64,000 bases of DNA. Source: Diogma glabrata (lineage: Eukaryota; Arthropoda; Insecta; Diptera; Cylindrotomidae). Both the position numbers and the translations under genes were made by a program. Position 1 is the stretch's first letter; each line of letters opens with the position of its first letter. Below, piece by piece: positions 49,431 through 62,734 of the stretch. The stretch spans positions 1 through 64,000 of the forward strand of contig CAVNZG010001062.1 of NCBI GenBank assembly GCA_963693315.1, in the 5' to 3' direction. A model generated the notes under the pieces. The model was not told the DNA's origin, made no database searches, and worked only from the letters and a program-made list of their open reading frames with translations.

Positions 49431-50006
49431 GAGCAAAAAAAATTTATTAATTACATGCGTTCCTTTGGGGCAAAATAACTGCTCAAAGCAGCTTTTGAGT
49501 AGATCACCAATGGAACGCCAAAAACTTGAAAATAAGTAGAACATAACCACACAATTTCAATAAATATTACAAATACTATTAAGGTTTATATTTTAATGTT
49601 TCTGTGCTTATATTTATAAAAAAAATTAACAGATATTTAAAAAAAATTCAAATAAAATCCGAAAATAAAAACTGCAGAATATAACTGCAAGATAATAAAA
49701 AATAACCAATAGATGGTGTTGTTGAAAAATTATTATTGCAGTTTTGTATTTTATTCGAATGTTAGTTGGGTGAAAAAATTCAAATTGTCAGTCTTGCCGA
49801 TATATCGAACATTTTAATGTAAGTAACAATCCAAATACATAAATTAAATAGTTTATTTCTAACAAATATGTTGATTCGTTGTACTTTTTTACAATAATTT
49901 TGTGGAACTGAAAAAAAACGAAATCATGAATAGCAGTTAATACAAAATTAATGTTGTAAATTTTTTAAACGCATATAACTTAGAAATAAAATGGATGAGT
50001 TTGGTA
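49431..50006. other. AT-rich DNA, nothing recognised
   Basis: Right flank of the hAT-like element; no gene or terminal repeats seen. Confidence 0.5.
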
Positions 50007-50642
50007 CAAAATATCGATGCTGTTGCGTTAAAAGGGCCAATCTGCATATTTCTTTCAAAACCAATATATTTTTGTTTACCTTCCTACAACAAATCAAACG
50101 GGTCAATAAGAACCAAAATACCTAGGGCGTATTAGCAACAATCCAATACGTTGTTTCAGATAGGCCCTAATCTGTTTGGCCCTTTTGACTTGTGAGAAGG
50201 TGTGTGGTGATAACTCCAATGCATTATAAATTCAATTCTATTTAATAAATAACTTTCAATAAATTCAATTCGATTCAATAAATAACTTTTAATAAAAACA
50301 ATCCTGTTTGAAAAATATAGAAGAGTTACTAACGTTACCCAGCACAACAACCAGGCTGGGTAACTTTATTCACCCCAACAAATTTTCTGTTGGGTTATTA
50401 CTATATATGACAAAAAAATGTAAAAATCTATCTGTCAGAGAGATATATTTTTTTACACACGCCATTATTTTTGTAGATTAAATTCTTTGATATTGATACG
50501 ATTAAAATCTTCAAGTTTTCCATAATAAAAAGTTAATCTAAATAAGAATATAAGGTTTTACGATGTATTACTAAACAAAAGTAAATTTGTTTTAGAAGAA
50601 AAATGCAGAATGGCCATTTTAAAGCAACAGCATCGATATGTA
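50007..50642. repeat. Inverted pair ~600 bp apart, upstream of the Myb-like gene
   Basis: AATATCGATGCTGTTGCGTT at 50009 and its near-complement (AAGCAACAGCATCGATATGT) at about 50622, extending through AAAGGGCCA/TGGCCATTTT. This could be a MITE or the 5' end of a larger transposon to which the downstream gene belongs. Confidence 0.6.
50334..50396. other. Two adjacent hairpins
   Basis: GTTACCCAGC / GCTGGGTAAC forms a perfect 10-bp stem (50334-50364), followed by CCAACA / TGTTGG (about 50375-50396). Role unknown. Confidence 0.6.
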
Positions 50643-50711
50643 TTTAATGTTAGTTTGATATAAAAGATTTAATACAAAATAAAGCAACCCTTACATTTCT
50701 TTATTTTAAGA

Positions 50712-51311
50712 ATGAAAAACTGGACATATGAAGAAGGAAAAGCGCTAATTCACATGTATAGTGAAAGGAAGGATGAGTTCTTTAAGTCCAGGAACAAAAA
50801 CCACTTTTGGGAAATAGTTTTAACGGACCTTGAGTCCGCAAATGTGCTGGTAATGATTTTAATTTGTAAAGGCACAAATCATAAATATCTACTGAAATAA
50901 TTTTGCCTTTAGGTATCGCCAACTACCGCAGAAAATAGCCAAATAAAATGGAGGAGCTTAGTACGGGCTTATAAAAGTGCGAAAGACCGTGGCCCTGGAA
51001 CGAACCCATCAAAATTTTTGTATATGGACGAAATGGATGATATTTTGAAAGACAATCCATTAATAAGTTCTCCAAATGTTGTTACTGTTGGGGTGGAAAG
51101 ACAACCGCAACCAGCAGTTAAAGAAAAAGTAACAACAAAAAGAACAACTAATCTTTGTTCAAAAGAAAATCAAGAGGCCTATTACGAAGCAAAAATCACC
51201 CATTTAAAACTAAAAGATAAACTTATGGAAAAGTATATCGAAGATTTAGATCATAAAAAACAAAGCCGAAAATTGAAAAATGAATTGCTTATAAAATATT
51301 TAAATAAATGA
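50712..51311 (+). CDS. Myb/SANT-like DNA-binding protein, two exons (178 aa)
   Basis: Exon 1 is 50712-50849 and exon 2 is 50913-51311. The 63-nt intron has donor GTAATG and acceptor TTTGCCTTTAG and joins SANVL to VSPTT in frame. Residues 1-100 form a Myb/SANT-like domain: WTYEEGKALIHMYSERKDEF, the second-helix HFWEIVLTDL, then QIKWRSLVRAYKSAKDRG and FLYMDEMDDIL. The C-terminal ~60 residues are a basic coiled-coil-like tail (AYYEAKITHLKLKDKLMEKY). Such proteins bind DNA; related ones serve as accessory proteins of PIF/Harbinger transposons or as cellular regulators. Without splicing the first frame stops at 50900. No lesions are visible, so it may be functional. No Harbinger nuclease is nearby. 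Confidence 0.8.
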
Positions 51312-51362
51312 AAGATTTATTAAGTATATTATATATTTCAAGTTTTGTTTATTAATAAAAAC

Positions 51363-51801
51363 TAGGAGGGCCCGGCGTGCTTCGCTACGCTTATAAATAA
51401 AGTTTTTGCGTAGACATTTTGTTGACGTAGAAGCAATGATTTCAAAAAGTGGTAATGAGAAATGCTACCATATAATTTTTAATTTTTCTTTTTAAATATA
51501 TGAATGAAAAATAATCAGAACTCTAGCTGATCAGTTCGGATATATAAAAAATTAGCGATCAAATAAGTTTTCAAGTAAGCTTATTTGATTTCTAACTTAT
51601 TTGATCGCTAATTTTTCATATATCCGAACTGATCAGCTAGAGTTCTGATTATTTTTCGTTCATATATTTAAAAAGAAAAATTAAAAATTATATGGTAGCA
51701 TTTCTCATTACCACTTTTTGAAATCATTGCTTCTACGTCAACAAAATGTCTACGCAAAAACTTTATTTATAAGCGTAGCGAAGCACGCCGGGCCCTCCTA
51801 G
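51363..51801. mobile_element. 439-bp palindrome of two Helitron-like 3' ends
   Basis: The plus strand ends GCGTAGCGAAGCACGC (hairpin), then CGGGCCCTCCTAG before T at 51802: a Helitron-type terminal hairpin followed by CTAG|T. The left end is the exact inverse (CTAGGAGGGCCCGGCG at 51363), preceded by A. The arms (~200 bp each) are almost identical, with a short loop near 51570-51600. Both outer ends therefore look like Helitron 3' ends; the TC start of a normal Helitron is absent. The right side abuts the broken Helitron ORF. Confidence 0.7.
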
Positions 51802-53654
51802 TATTCATGTAATTTAGGAAAAAGAATGGGATCAGGGATTTCAGTACATACAAATTTATTAATCATTTCATTTCCATCAATTCTATCTTCATCTGATAAA
51901 TTTAACAAAATATGGGCATGCGGAAGACCACGTTTTTGAAATTCAATGGTATATATAAGTGCTTTGACAGAACCGAAAATCTTTTTTTTCATTAAACAAT
52001 CTATGAGCTCTTTAAGTTTCACTTTAAACACACGCACAACAATATCAGGACGAAAATACGAAGACTCATAATTACTCAAATTATCAACAATTTCTGGCCA
52101 TTGAGGATTACATGTCATTGTTATAAATAAAGAAGGTTTACCGAAATGTTGTACAATAGACATTGCATCCAAGTAATTTTGATACATGTTACGTGGTGAA
52201 CCGGTGAAAGAAGATGGCAAAATTACTTTACGACCAACTACTTGCATATTATTATCGCCATTGCGATTTTGATGCAAGAAATCTGTTAAATTATTGTACA
52301 AACCAGCACGAAGAGCAGATTGATTTGAACGAATGTAATGAAGCCGTGTACCTTCGATACGAACATACATATCAACAATCCATTGAAGAAATAATTTTTG
52401 AGAACGATGCAAAAGACTAAAACCATCACGTATAGCAAGGCGATAAGATGCATATTGCAACATTGTAACTTTTGTACGTGACACATTAGCACGTGAAGTT
52501 GAAACTAAATTATGTGGAATATTAACGTGCCACCCAGTATCACCATTTGGAAACAACAAAGGATAAGCTAAAGGATCCAAAGAAGAATCAAGGACAGAAA
52601 CAGAACGAATTTCATTTGCATTTTTTGAAAAAACAATCATATTTCTTTCAAAAGGTGGTTCACCATCATCATTTTTAAAAATAGCAGCCACATCAGTTTG
52701 AACAGCATCATTAAAACGACGAATATCACATTCTCTGTTAACTTTTATAACCATTGACACATCAGCAGTAACATTCTCAGGTCTTTCACAAAATTCATGC
52801 ATTGATTTGAAAGAACGAACAAAAGGATTCACACGATCTAACTCAAAACCTATCTCACGCATAAGAAAAATTTCACATACATTGGTATTTCTATTCATTC
52901 TCATATTAGCAGCAGTATCAACATCATAAAAATATAATTGTGCATACATTGGAGGTCGACCATAAGCAGGAATTAAAGCACCAGTACGATGATAAAAAAT
53001 ATTATGAATTTTAAAATGATAAATACCACGTGCAGTAGAATCCGCTATATTACATTCAGAACTGATCATTGCAAATGCCGAATTATAGGAACGAATATTT
53101 GAAAGAAAACTTTTAGAACGTTTTTTTATAGCATTATCATTTGAATTCAATCCTTCGAAAATATTAGAGAAAAATGCATTTTCAGAAAGAGGAGGTAAAT
53201 TGACTTTGCCTTTATGGCAACACAAAGAAAACGCTTCATTATTATTTGAAGTAACTTCTCTTGCAAAATGTTTGGCATGACAAAAATGACAACTCATATC
53301 CAAAGCACCACAAACATACGAATCAAAGTTACCTGGAATCACATTCAAAGCACACTTGAACGAATCTCTCAAAATTACAAAGGGAATTTCATCATTCACC
53401 ACATTCAATTCTAAATCATTCGCAACATTCATGACACCATTCATGACACCGTTCATGACACCATTCATATCATCAACATTCACTTCATCATTCACAACAA
53501 CATCAGCTTCAGCATTCATTCCATCATTATTACCATTCATTTCATCATTCATAAAATCAACATTATTACGCATATTACGCATATAATCTCTTTTATTCCG
53601 ACGACTCGATGTACCACTCACATCCAAACGACGTTTACGACGTAGTCTTGGCAT
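51798..53654 (-). pseudogene. Helitron Rep protein, N-terminal 618 aa, truncated
   Basis: Helitrons move by rolling-circle replication using a Rep/helicase protein. This ORF starts at MPRLRRKRR (53654; an upstream in-frame Met lies in weak context). It has an Asp/Asn-rich stretch with three MNGV repeats at about residues 70-85, a Cys/His zinc-finger-like segment (CGALDMSCHFCHAKH), the Helitron-like N domain (DPLAYPLLFPNGDTGW) and the Rep nuclease. There PSLFITMTCNPQWPE precedes the HUH motif in RGLPHAHILL near residue 576. The frame ends at the CTAGGAGG palindrome (51801), so the Rep catalytic tyrosines and the whole helicase are gone. There are no internal stops, so truncation rather than decay disabled it. 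Confidence 0.88.
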
Positions 53655-53675
53655 CGAAATAAATAAATATATCAA

Positions 53676-54768
53676 TATATATCAAAAATATGAAATAACT
53701 CAAATATCAAAATATCTGAAAAATCTTTATATCAATAAAAAAGAAAATAATCGAAAAATATCGAAAACCGTCCTTCTTGAAAGATAAAAGACGACTAAAA
53801 TATAAAATAAATACGACGACTGAAATGAATATAAAATAAATATAAAAATTTTCGTTTTTGTTATTCGTTGTTCGGTTCCATAGCTAATATATAAAAAAGA
53901 AAAATTTTAAAGCATTGTTTTAAAGCAAAAAGAAAGATGTATGTAAACTTATAATGCATATGTATAGAAAAAGTTTTCCGTATATAATAACTTTTTTATT
54001 TATGATCCGATTTGTTTGAATCCGGATCCGACTATAGGTTACACTAATATCAGTTAGCTGTGAAAATTTCAAATGAATCCATCTGCGAATAAAAAAGCCT
54101 AATGCTCCACAAAGTTTTAATCTAGCGTATTAATATATAAGAAGATGATAATTGTAGTAAACTCAATATTACATATTTAATAAACGGATTTTATTTTAAT
54201 TTAACGAATTCAGTTTTTTTTATTTTATGAAAACCAAAAACTAAAACTTTTTAAATTTATTGAACATATCGGTCCTTCTCGATAATATAACAAATATTAT
54301 TAAAGAGAAAAATTAAAGAAAACATATATTGATTTGCGTTCGATTATTGAGATGTTATCTTGTGCAACTTGGTTAGTTGGTGATATTTTCTGGTTGTACT
54401 ACAAGTAATTTTAATATGTTTTTATTTATTTAACCTTTTAATAATTTTGACTATTGATATATATAATCTGTATTAGTTTTAAAGTAATTATTTATTTAAA
54501 GTATGTTATAATTTTGTTGGTGAGTTGTTTTATAGTTTTCTTGTAAATGTTAAAATTAGTATAAATTTATTTTGAAAATTTTTAGTTCTGATGATGACGT
54601 TTTTTAAAAAATGACGTCGAAACGCGTAATGCATTAAACAAATATATTTATATATATAACAGGCTATATACCCAATAAAACAAAAAATAAAAATTAAAAA
54701 TATGTATATTTTTAAAATTCTAGAATATAAATATAATTATAAATAAAATATTTAAAAACTTTTTTTTT
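53676..54768. other. AT-rich DNA upstream of the Helitron ORF
   Basis: No gene recognised. A small palindromic piece near 54595-54635 (GATGACGTTTTTTAAAAAATGACGTC) was noticed. The Helitron 5' terminus (TC, between A and T) could not be located. Confidence 0.45.
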
Positions 54769-56086
<1,318 letters not shown>

Positions 56087-56394
56087 AATAAACTTCGTCC
56101 AGAATGGGTTAACTTTATTTACTCATTCATGAATTGAAAGTTAACTCCTTTTTCAATCTTTTACTTGTATTGCAATTTGTATTGCATAAATTAATGTAAA
56201 TTAAATTTGTTATACAAATATTTACATTAATGAATTAAAAGGAGTTACCTAATACATTTTGCATAAATTAAATTTGAGTTCTCTAATACAAATGCAAGTT
56301 TGAATGAAAACAGGTGTGGCCTATTTCAGATGTACGGACTACGTAGTATTGATTTCTAGTGGATTATAGAAGTTTCGAGTTATTTATTTTTCGA

Positions 56395-56430
56395 TATAAA
56401 TAAGCAAACAAAAATATCAGATAGTCAGTT
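56395..56430 (+). promoter_or_regulatory. LTR core promoter: TATA box and initiator
   Basis: TATAAATAAG at 56395 lies 30 bp upstream of TCAGTT (56425), the spacing and initiator typical of arthropod RNA polymerase II promoters. It would set the U3/R border near 56426. The 3' LTR has the same elements. Confidence 0.7.
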
Positions 56431-56670
56431 TTACTTTTGCAATTGAAAGTGTTTTACAAATATTCGAAAGTATAAGGAATAATCGGTGGTACTTGAGCCT
56501 GGGTACTAATAGTAAAAGAATCTGAACTTAGTGGAATAGTAAATACAGATTTTACGATTCCGAATATTATTGATTCAAATTGTGGAAAAGCGGTGAAGTT
56601 TATCGGACATAAATTGGAGACCCTGGAATTTATTGTAAGGAAAAACGGAAGCTGCTGTAATTTGATGACA

Positions 56671-56676
56671 AATAAA
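56671..56676 (+). terminator. LTR polyadenylation signal AATAAA
   Basis: AATAAAG about 245 bp after the predicted start. In the 3' LTR the matching signal would end the transcript. Confidence 0.6.
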
Positions 56677-56761
56677 GTTTGAGATTCTGTTAACTAAAGA
56701 TCTGTCTTTTACTGTCGTATTTGCTCAATAATCGAAAAGAACCAACGAAGAGTCGTTACAG

Positions 56762-56779
56762 TGGTGTCAGAAGTGGGAT
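56762..56779 (+). other. Primer-binding site
   Basis: TGGTGTCAGAAGTGGGATT is complementary to a tRNA 3' end of the form ...CCCACTTCTGACACCA, which I believe is a leucine tRNA; not confirmed here. Confidence 0.7.
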
Positions 56780-56789
56780 TATTGAAACA

Positions 56790-59759
56790 ATGGTCAAAAC
56801 AGTAAATATTAGTGATCTCAGCCAGACCAAGCTAAAGGACGAGTTGAGGAAAAGGAATGCTCCAATCCACGGAACGAAGGCAGAACTTGCATTCCGGCTG
56901 CGTAAAATTTTAGAAGAAGCAGGTGAAAGCACAGAGGTCATAGAAATAGAGCTGGAGGATGCTCCGGTTCAGAATGCCCCCGCAATTGATCCGATGATGG
57001 CGTTGATGAAAGAAATGATGGCACAGCAACAACAACAAAAAGTAGAACAACAACAATTTGCTGATATGATTGCCAAACAAGGAAACAACCAACAACAACA
57101 ACTTGCTGATCTGATGGCCCGACAAGAGAAGCAGGCAGCAGAACAAAAAGTAGAGCAACGACAACAATTTGCTGATATGATGGCGAAGCAAGAAAGTCTA
57201 CGTGAAGTAATCGAGTCACGTATATCCTGTGCAGAGGTGAAAATCAACAACATGGAAAGGGAGCTGCGGACAGTTACTGAAGAACAAGAGAAATTACGCA
57301 AACTTTCGAGTGAATTACGCCAAGAAATAGCACAAGGGAAGTCAGGTAACATGATCAATCCATCAACTACTTCAGCCCCAGCTAGAGTGAAAACACCCGC
57401 ATTTGATGGATCTACATCGTACCAGATATTTAAGATGCAATTTGAGATAGCAACAACTGGGGTTGATCACCAGCAAAAAGCAAATGCGCTTATATTGGCA
57501 TTGAAGGGACCTGCTGCTGAAATTTTGCAAACACTATCAGCGACAGAGCGTGATTACAGCAAGATAATGGAGGCCTTAGAAGTAATAAGATATGGGGAAA
57601 GTCATATGCAAGCTCTCCATCGCATGCAGCTCAAGACACGAAAACAAGGAGTCAGCGAAACCTTGCAAGAATTAGAGGCTGACATTGTGAGACTGGTTAA
57701 TCTATCATATCCGAACTATAACGCGGAACACCGAGACGAACTGGCAGCTGATACATTTATCAATGCTCTTCGAGATGTACAAATGAGAAATCAGCTTTAT
57801 CTAAGTGGAAAGAAATTACCTGCGGAAGTCTTAGCATTGGCCCTGCAAATGGAAGCCGGAAAAAGAGCGCATGGCTCAGATAGTGTACGTCAGATGGAAG
57901 TTGCTGAGGAACCACTGAAAGCAGCGCTGGATGAAGTGATCATGCGTGTCAAAAGTTTGGAAGATAAGCCTGAACGAAATCAACGAAGAAGATCTAGTAG
58001 AGTAAGATGCTGGAATTGTGGGTAGTTAGGGCATATCAGACGGGAATGCAAAACACGAGTAGCAGCAAAAGAAGGAGCAGTTCCAGTCCAGACGATGAAC
58101 CTCTCAAACAAGCAAGTGGATGTCAAAAAGGAGGAAGATTGCCGTGTTGAACATCGTAAGAAAAGGATACAAAGGGAATGCAAAACACTAATAGCTGCAA
58201 AAGAAGGAGTAGTTCCAGTCCGGTTGATGAATCTTTCAAACAAGCAAGTGGATGTCAAAAAGGCAGGAGATTTCCACGTTGAACACCGTAAGAAAGGGAT
58301 ACATTGTAACGCTGACGATCTTTCAAGAAAACCCTGTATTGAGGAGCGCAAGTCATGTAGCAGGACTGAGAGAAGTCAAGCAATGAAGGTGAAACAAATT
58401 AAGTTCCAAACTCCTGACGATTGGTGTACCGAGGCATTTAAAAGAGAGCAGCTAAAGGATCCAGCTATGGCTCCAATATTGAAATGGAAAACTGAGGGAA
58501 GGCGACCGGAGTGGAAAGAGGTCGCACCTTTAAGTACGGAGGTGAAATGTTACTGGGCGCAATGGGACTCACTATTTATGGACAACGGGATACTAAAAAG
58601 AAAATGGGAGTCCGCTGATGGAAAGAAAGTGTTAGAACAACTGGTGTTGCCATCAAGTCGAGTGGAAGAGGTACTGGGAAAGCTGCATGGAAGTATTTCT
58701 GGAGGACACCTGGGAGTCAATAAAACCCTGGCTAAAGTAAGGGAGAGGTTTTATTGGGTAAGGTATCGCACAGACGTGGAGCAATGGTGTCGGCGATGCG
58801 ATACTTGTGCAGCGAGCAAAGGACCAAAAACTAGAACTCGAGGAGAGATGCAACAGTACAATGTGGGTGCCCCAATGGAGAGAATTGCTATAGACATCGC
58901 GGGGCCATTTCCGGAAACGACAAAAGGTAACAAATACATCATGGTGGTCATTGATTACTTTACAAAATGGCCGGAAGCTTATGCACTACCGAACCAGGAA
59001 GCAGTTACGGTCGCGGAAACATTAGTCAATGAATGGGTTTGCAGATATGGAACACCGCTCGAGTTGCATACCGACCAGGGAAGGAATTTCGAATCTCAAC
59101 TGATGGAAGAGCTGTGCAGAACACTCGGCATTAGAAAAACACGAACTACACCTATGAACCCACAATCGGATGGCATGGTAGAACGATTCAACCGAACCAT
59201 GGAAGAACATTTGTCAAAGGTAGTAGAAGCCAACCAAAGAAATTGGGACAAGGATCTTCCGTTATTCTTGATGGCCTATCGTAGCGCAGTGCACGATACG
59301 ACAAGTGAAACGCCAGCGAATATCATGTTCGGAAGAGAACTACATCTTCCTAGTGACATCGAGTTTGGCATCCCTGGAGGTCTGGTATCCACGAAAACAG
59401 ATTATGTGGGACAACTAAGGGAGAAGATGAATAAAATCCATCAGCAGGTTCGAGACCACATTAAGATTGCCAGTGACAAAATGAAAACCAGGTACGACAT
59501 AAATGCAAATAGTGGCGGTTTTCAAGAAGGAGAATTGGTATGGCTATACAACCCCAGAAGAACTAAGGGAAGATCACCCAAGCTGCAGCCAGATTGGGAA
59601 GGCCCATATAAAATAATCAAACGAATTAATGATGTTATCTACCGCATACAAAAGGGACCCCGTACCAAGATGAAAGTGATACATCTGCAAAGGTTGGCAC
59701 CGTACCAAGGTAACAGCACCAATGCGATCTCTGATATTGTTCGGGACGAACAAAACTAA
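56790..59759 (+). pseudogene. gypsy Gag-integrase frame with SAP domain, one stop, PR-RT-RH deleted
   Basis: Gag starts at ATG 56790. Residues about 5-45 form a SAP-type nucleic-acid-binding motif (LKDELRKRNAPIHGTKAEL). Next come a Gln-rich coiled coil, the capsid-like core (TPAFDGSTSYQIFKMQFEIA) and a CCHC zinc knuckle, which is broken by TAG at 58023-58025 between CWNCG and LGHIRREC. The frame then carries two diverged copies of a ~40-residue segment (NLSNKQVDVKK) and jumps to the RNase H tail (CNADDLSRKPC). Integrase follows: the zinc-binding H-C region (GGHLGVNKTLAKV, CRRCDTC), the catalytic Asps in AIDIAGPFP and LHTDQGRNFES, the Glu in DGMVERFNRT, and a GPY-type C-terminal module (DWEGPYKI). 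Protease and RT are lost, so it needs other copies to move. Confidence 0.92.
58030..58300 (+). repeat. Two copies of a ~120-bp segment at the pol deletion junction
   Basis: GGAATGCAAAACAC, GCAGCAAAAGAAGGAG/GCTGCAAAAGAAGGAG and TCAAACAAGCAAGTGGATGT occur at about 58043-58150 and again at about 58176-58280, with some differences. The second copy leads into the RNase H tail. This looks like template switching during reverse transcription that also removed protease and RT. Confidence 0.8.
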
Positions 59760-59770
59760 ATGGAGGGCAA

Positions 59771-60447
59771 TGTAATAAACTTCGTCCAGAATGGGTTAAC
59801 TTTATTTACTCATTCATGAATTGAAAGTTAACTCCTTTTTCAATCTTTTACTTGTATTGCAAATTGTATTGCATAAATTAATGTAAATTAAATTTGTTAT
59901 ACAAATATTTACATTAATGAATTAAAAGGAGTTACCTAATACATTTTGCATAAATTAAATTTGAGTTCTCTAATACAAATGCAAGTTTGAATGAAAACAG
60001 GTGTGGCCTATTTCAGATGTACGGACTACGTAGTATTGATTTCTAGTGGATTATAGAAGTTTCGAGTTATTTATTTTTCGATATAAATAAGCAAACAAAA
60101 ATATCAGATAGTCAGTTTTACTCTTGCAATTGAAAGTGTTTTACAAATATTCGAAAGTATAAGGAATAATCGGTGGTACTTGAGCCTGGGTACTAATAGT
60201 AAAAGAATCTGAACTTAGTGGAATAGTAAATACAGATTTTACGATTCCGAATATTATTGATTCAAATTGTGGAAAAGCGGTGAAGTTTATCGGACATAAA
60301 TTGGAGACCCTGGAATTTATTGTAAGGAAAAACGGAAGCTGCTGTAATTTGATGACAAATAAAGTTTGAGATTCTGTTAACTAAAGATCTGTCTTTTACT
60401 GTCGTATTTGCTCAATAATCGAAAAGAACCAACGAAGAGTCGTTACA
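59771..60447 (+). repeat. 3' LTR
   Basis: Same length as the 5' LTR, differing at two positions by eye (near 59861 and 60123). Confidence 0.95.
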
Positions 60448-60840
<393 letters not shown>

Positions 60841-60868
60841 TAACTACATATGTATAAGAAAAAAGTTA

Positions 60869-61343
60869 CTAACTTTGAGGGTCAGGAGAAATGAAACTAC
60901 GTGTTTTTAATTGTTTTTGATATCCAGCTTCGATATAGGATGTTAAAGCAGGCAGTTGGTCAGTGCAACTGCGATTGGGACGGAAACCAGCTTGTTCGAC
61001 TGGGAACTGGTCATTCAAGATGGGTGCGATACGGCTGTATATGAGTCGTTCTAGCAATTTATAGCAGGTGCTCAAAAGGGCAATTGGGCGATAGTTTCCT
61101 GGTTCATTGGATGGTTTACCTGGCTTAATTATCGCTATCACTTTCATGATTGGGTGGTTGCCGCTTTCTATAGGATATTCGAGAAAAATTTAGTTAGCCA
61201 TTTTTTTACATTTTTTTCAGCAGTTTTAATAAGTTTTGGAAAAATACCATCGTAGCCAGCTGCTTTTATGCTTCTTGCTTGGGACATAGCTGAATTTAGT
61301 TCTTCGCTACTAAAAGAGTTCGCATACTTCGATGGAGACGAAC
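60869..61343 (-). pseudogene. LINE reverse transcriptase fragment (fingers/palm start)
   Basis: On the minus strand the frame from about 61343 reads SEELNSAMSQARSIKAAGYD (the conserved AAGPDG-type motif) and KLIKTAEKNV. After a frame change near 61160 it reads VIAIIKPGKPSNEPGNYRPI, CYKLLERLIYSRI and EQAGFRPNRSCTDQL. These are motifs 0-2 of a non-LTR RT. The palm with its catalytic Asps is missing beyond 60869. The upstream part is cut by the poly(A) tail of the next LINE (about 61345-61357), so that LINE inserted into this one. Confidence 0.85.
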
Positions 61344-61914
61344 AATTTTTTTTTTTAAATAAAAAGTGTTGTGTTATAGGGTTTGGAATATGTGTCACAA
61401 CAACACACAAATACCTTTTAAGACCTAGGTCCAGACCTAGGTCCTACAACAACCTGAGTTCCAAGGTATTGATGAACGCTTTTTTTAAACCTCTGCGGAT
61501 TGAAGTCACATGAGACAATGGATTCCGGCAAACTATTCCATTTGTATGCAGTTTGGACAAAGAAGTCTTTCTGCGATCTGCAAGTATGACAGCGTGGGAT
61601 CTTGACCGATTGGTTGCGGTAGCTGATTGGTGAGTAGAACGGGGGTAAGAATAAATTTGAGGCATGATTCTGCTGATTTCATCTGAGCACTGTTGATGAC
61701 GATATTTGTAAAAAACAACGAGGTCAGCAACAGTGCGACGATGTTGTAGGGAAACAAGTTTTGATGTCATAACTAGATCACACACAATTCGTATAGTCCG
61801 CTTTTGAACAGAGTCCAAGAGGACTAAGATAGAAACAGAAGCCGCACCCCAAACTTGACAGCAGTACTCCATACAGGGACGAATATAGGACTTATAAACA
61901 TGGAGCGTTATCAT
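61344..61914 (-). pseudogene. 5'-truncated LINE: RT C-terminus, 3' UTR and poly(A)
   Basis: The frame 61914-61444 carries the post-RT region of a jockey/CR1-type LINE: YKSYIRPCMEYCCQVWG, LDSVQKRTIRIV, SLQHRRTVADLVVFYKY. It loses frame near 61560 (RRKTSLSK), and the usual terminal LWNSLP-like part continues in another frame. The 3' UTR with GTGTTGTTGTGACACATATT ends in an A run (T on the plus strand at 61345-61357). The same 3' UTR is at 21200-21343. The C-terminal domain resembles that of the LINE at 5459-8323. Confidence 0.85.
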
Positions 61915-62730
61915 TTGTGTATAATTTCAAGAATTTAAACAAACCCTTGGATAAATAGATACATTCGGTATCTATTTTTCAAATTGAAAAGCCCAGGCTT
62001 TACAGAAATAATATTAAGTTTATCGATGACTGGGAGGATTATGTTTGTACAGGTTGTGTCTATGGCAAACAGCACAGAGTATTGTAGTAAAACCAATTAC
62101 ATAGTTTTCCTACAAAAATTCCCCAAACTATATTCGCAATATCTTCCAAATTCCTACCAATGACTATAAAACCAATTGACCTAAAACCTTATTAAAATTA
62201 AAAACAAATATTTCATAAATTACCTTTATCTGGGTTATTTACAAATATTTTGTTAATATCGTTCAATTCAAATAAAATCAATTCGCGACATTGGCATTAA
62301 ATAAAATTCAATTAAAATCAAAGTCAGTGTGTCAATTGTTTCAATATCAATTAACTAACAATAATTAATTCCAACGAGTAATCATTTTTTAATTATAAAA
62401 ATAATATTTTGTTCAATAATTGAGGCAGTCGGAATAAACAAATCAATTCAAAAACAGTTTTTACAAAAAAATCAGTACAGTCATTTTTGCAATCAGTTTT
62501 TAATCGTTTTCAGAAAAGTTAATAAAAAGTGAATTTCGTTTTAAAAAATCTATCAAGTCGATTATAAGAAAATAAGTGAATCAAGTTAAGTCAAGTAAAC
62601 ATTTCAACGGACAGCTAAAACAGTGAATTAATTAAAATTAAGTTATCAAATTATATTAAAATAATAAGTAAAATTAGGATTATTTTATAAGCAGTTATAT
62701 CAAGTGAACTTCAAACCAATCAAAATATAT
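61915..62730. other. AT-rich DNA, nothing recognised
   Basis: No coding signal. The A/T-rich run at 62300-62700 resembles a retroelement 5' UTR in composition but has no motif I can name. Confidence 0.4.
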
Positions 62731-62734
62731 TGTA

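Noticed and set aside
47471..49438. A clean 8-bp target duplication for the second hAT-like element
   Set aside because: Flanks share only GAGCA; not enough to claim.
56910..57358. Overlapping minus-strand ORFs opposite gypsy Gag
   Set aside because: Shadows of the Gln-rich Gag coding strand.
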